This document shows positions 42,207 to 52,954 of a stretch of DNA of 64,000 nucleotides, one piece after another. Numbering within the stretch: the stretch's first letter is position 1; each line of letters begins with the position of its first letter. Position numbers and translations under genes: made by a program. The notes below the pieces were generated by a model. That model had not been told where the DNA came from. It saw only the letters and a program-made list of their open reading frames with translations, and ran no database searches. This DNA comes from Astrocystis sublimbata (taxonomy: Eukaryota; Ascomycota; Sordariomycetes; Xylariales; Xylariaceae), in NCBI GenBank assembly GCA_022453515.1, contig JAJNNY010000012.1:434001-498000 (forward strand), in the 5' to 3' direction.

Positions 42207-45200
42207 TTACTTCGCCACACCATTGCGCCGTCTGCCACCCGATTTGCTGCGCTCTACGTGAGCTTTCAAGATATTCCTCGTTGTTACGAGACTGCGCTTC
42301 TGCTTCGACTTGGCCTTGCCGAGCGTCATCAAGAAATTCTTCTTGCGAGCCTTCTCCTTGTTGGTGGTGGATTTACCCTCTGATTCCTTCTTCGATTTCC
42401 TTATAGCACTCGTCGACTTGTGCTCTTCGCGGTCTGGCTTGCCATCCTTCGCCAGAGCTATCCGCTCTTCTTTGGTACTCTTCCGTAGCTTGGCTGGCGC
42501 TTCGATTTGCTCGGCCGTCAATCCCTCGTCCATGTGGCGAGCTTCCATTTCCTTGCGTTTGTTGCCGCCCATAGCTTTGTTGATGCTGGCCTCTAGCCTC
42601 AACTCTTTGAGCTTGGCAAGATCAGCCGGGGTTAGCAGCTGGCTCGTCGCAAGCTTCATGAAATCGATCATTTCCTCTTCGTTCTCGGCTTCCTCGCCTC
42701 CCTCCTCCGTGCCGTCAACCTTCCGCTTCTTCGGCTCAGGTTCGGCCTCATCGTCCGATTCGGCCACCCGAATCCAGTCGCCGGATTCATCGCTATCGGT
42801 TGACGCTACTACCCATTCTTCCGAGTTAAACCCATCATCTTCTTCGTCATTCTTCTCGGTAACATCCAAGTCCTCAGGAAGTCCCCTTTCAGCACGTTTT
42901 CGTCGCTTCTCTTCTTCTTTCCATTTGGCTAAAAGTTGAAGACCTTCAATTTCGCCGATTTGCTCTTCGCCGAACTTTTGCTGTTTCATTTCACCACTTC
43001 TGAGTCCCATTGTTGCTTCCTTGCCACGGTCCTTCTTTCTCAGCATTTCAGCGCCCTGCTCTCGGTAAAGCGAGAGGAGACCCTTTGCTGCCATCGAGAC
43101 TCCCTTGTCTTTACTTTTGCGGTACTATGATGGAATATCAGATTATATTACTTTTGTTCATCGTTGTAGATATGACATGAAATAAATACGTCAAGTTGAG
43201 GCCAGCAATGAATAAGTTGTTCTCAGGGAAGGCATACCTCTACTAAATCTTGCAACAACGTCTCATTCATCGCCAGAGGTTGACGTGCGCCTTGTCAAGT
43301 TAGCTTTTGTGATGGGTGGCACAAATAATTCGAGTACTCACATATTTCACGAATAGCATTAATCCCAGCAGCGCACTACTTGCGAGTCAGCAATCGGTAA
43401 CAGCATCTTATCAGGCAATCTTTATGAAACCAAGGAGGTAGGTCGCAACTCACAACTTCCACGTTGGCTGCCTCAGAGACAAATTCATTCGCGATCTTTT
43501 GTAACAGCACTTCTATAGTCTCTGGTGGTACATAGCTGTGCGTCGCTTGCTATAGCAGAAAAGTTAGCAAGCCATCCGTTTGGGTGTTGCAACTCTGACG
43601 GGGATTTTTAAGGTTTATATTCAGTCGCTGGATGCGATCGGATATGGCCAGATAGGTATGAGGTACTTACAGCTAGCGATGCCAAAAACGATGTTACAGA
43701 TTGTTGTCGAGGAGTGAGGTGAGAGGTGAAGTACGAATAGAGGGGCAAGATGATCTGTATGAGTATCAGTCGCTAATGCTGCAGAACCAGAGCTGGTCCA
43801 GTTTAGCCTTACAAGCTTGTGAAGGCCGACTAAACGAGTGACTAATTGTAAAATGTCAAGTTTAGTGTCCAGTGGAAGCTTGGACTTCTTATTTTGCAAG
43901 TGTTTTTCGAACAAGGATTCGCAAAATCCCTGGGGATCTAGGAGTAGATGTAGGCTACCACATCGTCAGCAAACATACAGCATGGGGATGATGGTGCGTG
44001 CCATAAGGAGGGCCAATATGGGATTAAGAGCAAAACGTACGCTGAAAAGTTGAGTGACTGGTTCGAGCTCTTCTTCTTCTCTTGTCTCTTAACCTTCTCC
44101 GTGGCTTTTTGTAGCGTCCTCTTGGCTTTGTTCGATTTCTTGTTGATGCCGATCTGGTGCTTGACTTTACGTACATCGACTGCCTCCTCATCACTGCTCT
44201 CGTCCTCGAATTCCTCTCGCTCCCTATCACTGCCGAGGAAGAATTTGACAGCGCTCGCTACCGTCTTGGGGTCATCGCTCATGGTAGCCTGTCTCATGAT
44301 ATCGACGGGCTTCGCATCGTCCCACACGCGCCGCCTCCAGAGGTCCCGTACAACCTTGACCGCCCACAGTGCCTTAGGTGAAGATCTGTCCATGACCAGA
44401 TTGTAGAGGGCTTGTTGCAGTGTTCGATTGACCTTGTGGTTCTTGGCCTTTGTGTTTGTCTCGCGCACATCGCTGATGATCTTTTGGTAGAGCAAGGCTC
44501 TCAGCGTCTTACTCGGGGTAGAAACAAGAAGAGACCAGAAGATAGGCAGCAGGTATGTGCTGTCGATGACATCTTTTCTCCTCAAGAGCGACAGGCTTGT
44601 GACAATCTTTTCTCTGAGTGCGGGATCGAGCGTGGCATGATGGGCTTCGAGGATGTCTCTCAAGCTGTCGGGAAAACCGGCTGTGATGTCTGGGTACTTC
44701 TCGGCGCAGTGGGCAATCAAATCCATATGTTCTCTGAACTAGACGGTGTTAGGAAGGCGCTCGTAAATAGAGGCCGAGTGGTTGAATGGCGCAAGACAAG
44801 CTCACTCACGGTAACTAGCGACTCGGCATCTACACCCAGCGGGTCGGCAAGGACTCTTTCGCGGGCTGAATCGAAGTGCTGCCATAATTCTTTGCGTAAA
44901 GTTAGCTTGGCCGGTGCATCCCACGGAATCGAAACCGGACTGACCTATGAACTCACTGTAGAATAAGAAAAAAGATCAGTAAACGCTGTTTCGTCCTCGC
45001 GGATGAAGTTGGGCAATAGAAGGGACAAGCGAGTGTCGCAGGCGCAAGAGAAGGGACGATATAGCAATGATCCCCTTTCAACAGACGGGAAACACATGAA
45101 TATCACAAGGAAATTTGACGCACGTTTGATAGGCGAGAGGATCTTTTCGCAGCTTCCATTGAAGGATCGCAAGGCCCTCGGTCTTTTCGGCCGCAGTCAC

Positions 45201-45215
45201 TTTCCGCTTCGGCAT
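42207..45215 (-). CDS. sda1: SDA1, 60S ribosome biogenesis / nuclear export factor
   Basis: Nucleolar protein needed for pre-60S maturation and export; yeast mutants arrest at Start. Ten exons fit in phase: 45215-45124, 44955-44945, 44889-44810, 44738-44041, 43954-43813, 43754-43671, 43549-43454, 43375-43342, 43290-43238 and 43124-42207; 735 residues (yeast Sda1 about 767). Family sequence is seen across junctions: LQWKLRKDPLAYQTEFIELW, LLVSTPSKTLRALLYQKIIS, LLLDPQGFCESLFEKHLQNK, CAAGINAIREICARQPLAMN, YRKSKDKGVSMAAKGLLSLY. The C-terminus is acidic then very basic (KARKKNFLMTLGKAKSKQKR), typical of nucleolar factors. Exon 2 is only 11 nt. Confidence 0.93.
44945..44955 (-). other. 11-nt microexon of sda1
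   Basis: TGAGTTCATAG flanked by TTCTTATTCTACAG and GTCAGT. It supplies T(E)FI(E) between AYQ and LWQHFDSAR. Without it the frame is lost. Confidence 0.8.
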
Positions 45216-45951
45216 CTTCAAGTCGACTTGTTGCCTGGTCGGATGCAGACGATGCGGCAGAGGAAACGACGACAGGTAGGTGGTGGTAGTGGTGGTGCTT
45301 GGAAATAACCTATCCGTATGCGCAGGCAGGCAATAATCCAATGGTTGGTGGTTGGTAGCGGCTTGAACTTGAACTTGAACCAATTCTCATCAGTAAAGTC
45401 GCAGCAGAGTCGCGGTAGCTTTCTGGAAAATCTTTATCTAATCTTATCGATTTGCTCGAGCCCCACATGAGCAGCCCACAATGCCCCTCGCCCCTCTACT
45501 AAGAGATGCTAAGACACAGTGCGCTTACAGTGTGTATACGTACATGAACGGCTTGGCATGCACATGCATTGTTCCCCGGACCTCGCCCCGGACACTTGAA
45601 CTCACACAGCGACGACTCCTTTTGTACACCTAGCAGGGACAAGCATGCGTAATTGCTACATAGGTAGGCATGTAGTCAAGATCCATTGCAGCAAACCTTG
45701 CCCATGCCTTGCTCGTCTATTGTCTAGACGAGGGGGCAGCAGGTCACAGAACTCCTCGGTAAGAATTACTGAATGGACACCCTCAATCCATCACATTGAT
45801 ATTGACTTTCCAGTTCGAGGCACGCGCGCACCCATTGTTGCTCTTCTGCATTGACTCAAACATGTACTACCTACATATACCCAACAAAGTTTTCGGAAGT
45901 CCGTGGTCATAGGCTTGCAGCCAGGTGGGCTCTGAAAGACTCAACTTCCAC
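45216..45951. other. intergenic, no gene seen
   Basis: Between the SDA1 5' end and the 3' end of the GMC oxidoreductase gene. Only short frames. Confidence 0.55.
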
Positions 45952-48255
45952 TCATTCCTCCTTCACCAGGTCAGCCAGTATGTCTGCCGAGGCCTTCTCT
46001 GCGAGCATAAACGTGGGACAAACGGGGAACGCGCCCGGAACCTTCGGGAACGCAGATGCATCTACGACCCGGAGGTTGCCAACACCGTGAACTCTGAATT
46101 TGGAATCTAATACCGCCATTGGGTCTTCGGCCTTTCCAATCGCGCACGTGCTTGTAGCGTGGTGGGAGTCTAGGAACTCCAAGTCAGTTATCTACGTTGA
46201 TCGAGAGTTATACATGTCTTCAGACGAAAGGGAATCACGCTTACATGATTGATGCTTGATAAAGTCCTTCTGTGCCTCATCAGTGCAGTTTTGGTTTACG
46301 CCAGGGCACGGGTGTCTCTCCTCGAAGGGGGTAATAGGTGCAGCGGCCGAGTTGATCGCTTTTCGGAACGTCTTTGCGGCGTCGAGTAATTCAGTTAGAT
46401 CCTCATCTCCCCCTTCTGCAAAAAAGTTAAGATTGATGTCGGGCATTTGCTGGGGGTCGTTGGAACGCAGTCGAACGTAGCCAGCTTGGGAGCGCGGGTT
46501 AATATGCACCATGGCACACTGGAATTGATGCCAATTAGCAAGAGGACTCCCGAACCGAGACCGTCTGTGCATATACTCGCCCCTTGAGCACTTACCTCAT
46601 ACTACGAGTTTCCAATAGTCAGCTACTAATATCTCGATCGTGGATCGCGGGGTTGCATGCTCTTACCTGAGATGGACCATATTCGGTTGGAAACCCTGGC
46701 CAGAAGCCTTCGAATGAGAAGCCACCACACCATGCCTGGATGTTCCGAACTGACCGAGCCGTGGGCGTCTTCAGAAACACAGTGACCAGGGCACCTGCAG
46801 AACCATTAATGGGCTTGCTAGCCAACGCTTGGAGGCCTGCTTCGTAGTTGTCGCCCAGATTCTCGCCTACTCCCGCAAGATCTTTGACAACAGGGATATG
46901 AAATTCCTCTAATTCTTTTGCCGGACCGATGCCACTGAGCTTCAGGATCTGAGGCGAGTTGAAAGCACCGCCCGCGACTATGACCTCCTTACGAGCGAAA
47001 ATCCGACCAGACTGGCCCTTCGTTCCATCATAGAGAGGATCAGCCTGTAATCGCGACGGTTAGCGACGCTTGTTCAGTAGGGGTTGAAAATACACGCAAG
47101 CCAAACCTATTTGAAGCAAAATCAAAAAGGGTCACCGGCAACGGAGCATGTCGTAAATGCTGCCAATAGTTCAGGCTACTGACCTCATACTGATGCGACC
47201 CTTTCAGAACTTCCACCCCGGTTGCGACAGGTTCTCCGTCTTCCCAGTTGATTATAATTCTAGTCACCAGCGTCTCCAGCTGAACTGTCAGATTGAACTT
47301 CGCCGGGTCGGCCAGCGTTCTTTTGAGGAGTGTGTTTGTGCCGGCTCGTTTGCCATTCTTGTCCGCGTGGCTCGCCATCGCGAACACGCCAGTAGTCTGG
47401 TCACGATCAGGGTCCGGAGCATTAACATCGCGTCCAGCATCGCCTCCAGTTTGCGCAATCAGTTGACTAGTGAGCTCTTGCAAGTCAGATTTCTCCGCCA
47501 TGAAAGACGGATCACTGATAGTCGTATTGACATAGCCATCGTATCCATGCCCGGCCGCACCAGGTGGCAAGTACTCATTTGCCTCCACTGTCACGTTCCA
47601 AGTTAGTCAATACGCGGATCGGCGCATACGGGGGGCGCTGAGTAACGCAGAAGTTGCAACAATCCCAACCCGGTGTTTATTTCTCCAAGACACAAGAGGG
47701 ACGGAAAAGGTAACCGGCAAAAGTCTGCTCACTTTTTTCGAAGTATTTTCGCATGTTTGTGGCTAGCCAATCATCGTCCCCGGTAATTTCCGCAATGTAG
47801 TCCCAATCAGCATCATTTGGCAATGTGCAAATTCCCCCATTGTGCATGGCACAGCCCCCGAGCGTCGCAGCTCGAGGATAATAGATCCCAAGGCGTGTTG
47901 AGCTCTCTGGTGGGTCAAGGCCGACGTAGAAAGCACCGTCTTTGGTGCGCCATGTCGTTTTCTCGTACTTGGCCTCACGCGCCTCATCGTCAGAGTGTCT
48001 GACAAAGAAGTCCCATCGTGACTTTTCATCGTTTCCCGCTTCGATAAAGTTGGCTATCTCCGAATAGTTCTTGTTGTCGCCGAGGTCAAGTCCGGCTTCA
48101 AGAAGCGTCACACTGTACCCTGCACGGGCGAGATTCGCTGCCAATGGTGCACCACCGGGTCCTGAGCCGATGACGATGTAGTCATAGCTTTCTACCGCGG
48201 CCACCAGCGTCCCGGCGGCTACCAAAAGTCCCGCAGTGAGCAGTCGGCGAAGCAT
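45952..48255 (-). CDS. secreted GMC-family FAD oxidoreductase
   Basis: Glucose-methanol-choline oxidoreductase. Exons 48255-47733, 47587-47184, 47044-46667, 46601-46596 (6 nt), 46518-46245 and 46169-45952; 600 residues. A signal peptide (MLRRLLTAGLLVAAGTLVAA) precedes the FAD-binding motif IVIGSGPGGAPLAANLARAG. Further motifs: GGCAMHNGGICTLPNDADWD, the second FAD signature region VIVAGGAFNSPQILKLSGIG, HINPRSQAGYVRLRS, and the catalytic-His region HHATSTCAIG with VVDASAFPKVPGAFPVCPTF at the end. An upstream in-frame ATG at 48288 would add residues before the signal. The enzyme is probably secreted and oxidises an alcohol or sugar, making H2O2 or reducing a quinone; the substrate is not readable. 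Confidence 0.93.
46596..46601 (-). other. 6-nt microexon (Tyr-Glu) of the GMC gene
   Basis: TATGAG between AACTCGTAG and GTAAGT. Joins GPSQ to CAMVHINPRS as SQ-YE-CAMVHI, matching the YECA(x)VHI motif of the family. Confidence 0.8.
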
Positions 48256-49290
48256 TTTCAAACTAAGTTGGGGCGGGATAATACACATAAACACCAATTA
48301 AAGCCATAATGGATTGCGAAGCTTGTTTTATAACAGATATGAGGTTACCCTCATCCCTCAACCATCGGAGTTGAGCTAAGTCCGACCTTCATAGAATTTT
48401 GGTGGAATAATAAGCAAGGCGTATTGATACACACCAAATATTCCACAAAAGGGCGATGTCCTCGACGAAGGCTAGCACGTACATTCTGGCTAAACGGGTA
48501 GTTGGAATGACAAGCGACACTACAACGACTTGGGCGCGGAGTTGGAGTCGCCATTTGACGCCCCTGCATAATCCCTTGAGGCTGATATGAAATTTTATAA
48601 CATCTGCATGATGCATAATGAGGGGACATTGTATTGATCCCTCAAATTGTATGCCCGAATGAACTGTGTGGTGATACTGATGCGCACCATGGTAAATGTA
48701 GAGCGTATAATAGTTTGTATTGGAGACAGCTTTTGATGTAGCCACAGAGCGCGAAACTGTGGCCCAAGCACCTTTCACCCGATAATCTTGCGAGTTTGGG
48801 CCATCTACCGGAGTTTGTCATATGGAGTGGTCAACCTTATCGTCTTTCAAATGCAACTCGAAACGTCCACGAAGAGGCATGGCATTCATTACGTGGGTGC
48901 ACCCTATCGTTACCCTGACATACATACCTAGGTCCCAGTGCATTTAATATTGTGGAAAGCGAACGACCTGGTATTCGGAAATGATGTGCAATGCACACGT
49001 TGCTCACATCCGCCCGCGGATATTCTTCGCATGTCGCGAAGCAGAGCGAACACCTTTTACTACAACATTGCTCTACCATTAGCAAATGGATACCCACAAG
49101 AAGCATGATTACTCACCTGAAGCACTTCAGATCATCAATGCAACCCGCCTCCGAATATTGCGCCGAGAGATACGGGCGACCGGTCAAGACCGGTGAGCCT
49201 ACAATGAGTCGGAAATAATATGGTGAGACCCAAGACAACGCAGACCTACTGCACATCTTTAGATAAGACCCAAGAAAAATTCGTGCGTTG
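48256..49290. other. intergenic, no convincing gene
   Basis: GMC promoter region then about 900 bp without recognisable coding sequence. Confidence 0.5.
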
Positions 49291-49584
49291 ATGGCCGACA
49301 ATATCCGATTCTGCTGGGACATGGCGGCGAACTTTCTCCCCGCCTTCGCCAGCATCAAGGATGCCCCAGGGGTTCTGGCCCTATATTGGTCGATGCTCTC
49401 CCGACGCCAGAGCTGCATTGTGAAGAAGCTGACCACGAAGTGGTCTGTGGACATGCTCGGACATGGTCTCTACCCCAACCCCAGAAAGAGAGCCGACTCG
49501 ATCGTTAACCTTGGCGCCGTCGTTCCAGACACCCAGAGCATGGTCTGGATCTCGTTTTCCAGGGTCAAGGGATGTTCAGCTTAG
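49291..49584 (+). pseudogene. orphan coding-like frame, possible gene remnant
   Basis: From ATG 49291, 97 residues beginning MADNIRFCWDMAANFLPAFA, with strong C/G third-position bias (CTC, GCC, ATC, AAG, GAC), unlike the surrounding spacer. A possible splice acceptor (CATCTTTAG) lies just upstream at about 49262, but no matching upstream exon was found. I do not recognise the family. It could be the last exon of a gene, or a remnant. Confidence 0.35.
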
Positions 49585-51434
49585 ATGCCCTCGTGCAAAT
49601 GGCGTGTTTGTCATGAGGTCCGTTCACGACGTCTTCGACGGCTAGGCGGGACACGACGGTGAGAAGAATTATCTCTGTGGGGCTTCTCATTTGTAAATTG
49701 TACATAATAGCGTCTTCATGCGTCAAGTATAAGGCACCGTACGATAAAACGCCTACCTACAGTCCGGGGCGGGCCTCCCCGGTTACCTCGGAAATGCGGG
49801 TGACATCGCATCAATCAAAGTGAGGATATCACAGCAGTTGAGAAGCCGAGAAAAGCCTCTTTTGCGCTCGAGGCTGAGGATGTCGAGGGATGTGTAAGTC
49901 TGCTTTGGGCAACGCTGACCCCTAAGTCAGTCTGTCGGAAAACTGATCAAGTTTAGCTCGTGGATAGTGTCAACGTTCGGTCGTTTGAGAAGTTACACGT
50001 TGATGAGCGGACGGACTCGATGGTGATCAACGGGATACCTAAGCTTGATCAGGCATCTGATAGGCGTCTCTTATACTGTTTCAAACGAATGAAGCCGACA
50101 TGCCTGGCCAGCTGGCGCGTGGAGGGCGAGGATGGATGGTTAGCAGCGGGCTAGGTGCTGGGCAAAGGGTTGGACTTGTCCAATGCAGTCTAGTGCTGCC
50201 CGAACGGCGAACGCGATTCGATCAGCACGAGTTTTTCTAGAAGCCTTGAGGCCCATTTTAATGGCTTGTCGTCGACCAATCACCTCGCGCCCCTACGCAG
50301 CTGTGACTTCATGGTTTCCAAATTGGGTGTCGGCAATTACCTACGAGTCATAGTTCCCGAACGGTGCCGACAGATTTTAGAAAGCTTGTTTCACCCTTGC
50401 ACCCATCAGCCGCATACGAGAGCCGCACGGCAGACAGAACACTTACTCACTCAGGATGTCTAGATATGTCCAACCTTACAGCAGCATCACGCGGGATGTC
50501 CAACCGTGACGCCGGGGGGAATGCACTTAGGGTTCGGGTGCTATGTTCCCGCTGCACGACACCAAGGGCTATACTCAGGTATGGAGCTGGGGGGACCCTC
50601 TCAGACCCCCCTTGGTGAGGATTGGGTGTCAAGGGTTAAGCGAAGGTGAGGGTAATAAAATGGATTCAATATCCCGCAGTGCCACGGTCAGCCCTGTTGC
50701 GAGCTTGCTATTACACATAAAAACTCGACATGTTGATCTCAACTTCGACTCTGCGAAGCAGTATGACCGCCGGTGGAGTCTCCGTGGTCCTCGCTTCCAC
50801 GAATCGGACCCCAGCTTCGCGCCGCTGATACCAGGTTTGAGATTGCTATGGTTCGGCTCCGCCCTGGCCACTGTGCACCGCGCCGCTGGTGTCAAATACG
50901 GTGTTTTCGAGTACGTAATTTTGCGGAGAGTCCCCACGGCCTATGTAATAAGACCGCACGACGAATCGAAGCTAGATAACGGACCTGGAAAAACAGGCAG
51001 GCAGGGAATGTGACGAGAGAGCGCTAGGACTGGCCGCGAAGATTCGGTGGAGGCCGACTACGAGGGGGCGAGGGGGGCGAGGATTTAACTTTCAACCTGC
51101 TCCCTGTTTTTTTGCCCTTTTGCCTATCTGGGTTCCCGCTATCTCTCCTGTTGGCTTTTTTAAACTTTGCTTCCCGCGAACCAACGACAGGTCACCACAG
51201 GCCCTAGATCCAGAAGAGTGTACTTGGTGGTCTGCTCTGTCCAGATCCCTACCCAAGCGACAGCACCCCGACATCCGCTTTCGGTGCTGAGGAGTCACGT
51301 CTCCCCGAGCCACTCTCCGCTTCGCCTGTGGTGTGCGCATTCGCGGTTCGACGGTGCCAATCCACTGTCGCGCTCGTATTCTCGATCCTGGTCGTAGAGG
51401 CGGCGCGCGCAAGACAGCCAAGGGCGAGACGACC
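49585..51434. other. spacer and transporter 5' region
   Basis: 1.85 kb. Degraded-looking frames only. The last ~350 bp before 51435 are CT-rich and probably the transporter's promoter and leader. Confidence 0.5.
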
Positions 51435-52954
51435 ATGGCTGAAGTCATGAAGGACGAAAAGGGTGTCAATGGATCCCCGGTGTACTCCGACGACAACATC
51501 TCCAACGAGGAGACGGTTGGCCAGGTTCGCGACCTTACCGAAGTCGAAAGGGCACGGATGGAAGATGGCGCCGCCAAATTCAACCGTCTTGGCTGGAAGC
51601 GCCTGACGATCGTGCTCATCGTCGAGGCTATTGCTCTCGGTAGTCTGGGTATGCCGCAATCTTTCGCCACGCTCGGCATGGTTGCTGGAACCATCATCTC
51701 CGTCGGAATCGGTTTCGTCGCAATCTACACCAGTTATGTCATTGGGCAGGTCAAGCTGAGGCATCCCGAGGTCCAACACTAGTAAGTACGAGATGCTGGC
51801 TACGAAGACGCCGAACTAACTGATCTGGCGCAGTGCTGATGCCGGACGGCTGATGATGGGCAAGTTCGGATATGAGCTCATCGGTGGCATGTTTGTGTTG
51901 CAACTGATTCTGCTCGTCGGCTCCCACACGCTCACCGGCGCCATCGCCTTCCTGAACCTGACTGAAAACGGCGCATGCTCTATCATTTTCAGTGTCGTGT
52001 CAGCTATCATTCTGCTGCTCCTGGCGCTACCTCCGTCCTTCTCCGAGCTGGCCATTCTGGGTTACATCGACTTCGTGTCCATTATCGCCGCCATTGGTAT
52101 CACCATCATTGCGACGGGTGTCCAACGAACTGATATTGGCATGGCCTCGGACTGGTCTGCCTGGCCCGCTCCGAACGCAGGGTTTGTCGAGGCCTTCATC
52201 GCCGTTTCAAACATTCTCTTTGCCTACAGTTTCGCCATCTGCCAGTTCTCCTTCATGGAGGAAATGCACACGCCACGGGACTACGTCAAGTCCATCTGGT
52301 GGCTTGGGCTCATCGAGATCGTCATCTATACAGTCACTGGCGCTGTCATCTACGCCTTCGTTGGTCAGGGCGTGAAGTCCCCTGCCTTGCTCTCCGCCGG
52401 TCCGCTCGTATCCAAGATTGCCTTTGGTGTTGCCTTGCCTGTTATCTTCATCTCCGGCTCCATCAACGGCACGGTCGTTGGCCGGTACATCCACGGTCGT
52501 ATGTACCGAGACTCGGTCGTGCGGTTCATTAACACGCCCAAGGGCTGGATCACATGGACTCTGCTGATCAGCGTCATCACGATCATTGCGTGGATCATTG
52601 CCGAGGCGATCCCGTTCTTCGAAGATCTGTTGGCTATCTCCTCGTCCCTTTTTGTGTCCGGCTTCTCGTTCTACTTCCCCGCCGTGATGTGGTTCATGCT
52701 GGTCCGCGAGGGCCCCGTCTTCTCCAAGAAAAACTTGTTATACACGTTTATGAACGCGGGGTGCTTCATCATTGGAATTGTGATTCTCGTTGGTGGAACA
52801 TACTCAAGTATTGTGGATATTGTAAGTGTCTTCAATTCTATTACCCGTGGCAAGAAATGCATTAGAAAGCGTATATGCTAACAACGAGATGTAGATGCAC
52901 CGCTACAGCAATGGTGAGGTCTCAAGGCCTTTCTCATGTGCCGCCTCCACGTAG
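51435..52954 (+). CDS. mtr: neutral amino-acid transporter, Mtr/AAAP family
   Basis: Plasma-membrane amino-acid permease of the AAAP family, resembling Neurospora Mtr (neutral/aromatic amino acids). Exons 51435-51781, 51834-52821 and 52895-52954, giving 464 residues. The N-terminal 55 residues are charged and cytosolic. About 10-11 membrane segments follow, starting LTIVLIVEAIALGSLGMPQS, the family's first helix signature, then IISVGIGFVAIYTSYVIGQV. The loop FSFMEEMHTPRDYVKSIWWL is also typical. The last exon encodes MHRYSNGEVSRPFSCAAST; its acceptor follows a TGCTAAC branch site. Both introns have GTAAGT donors. Substrate range is inferred from the family only. Confidence 0.9.

Noticed and set aside
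42310..42939. 209-codon Ser-rich plus-strand frame
   Set aside because: Antisense of the acidic/Lys-rich SDA1 C-terminus, which naturally reads Ser/Leu-rich on the other strand.
44764..44790. tRNA-like A-box (GGCCGAGTGGTTGAATGGCG)
   Set aside because: No B-box, anticodon arm or acceptor stem nearby; lies in an SDA1 intron.
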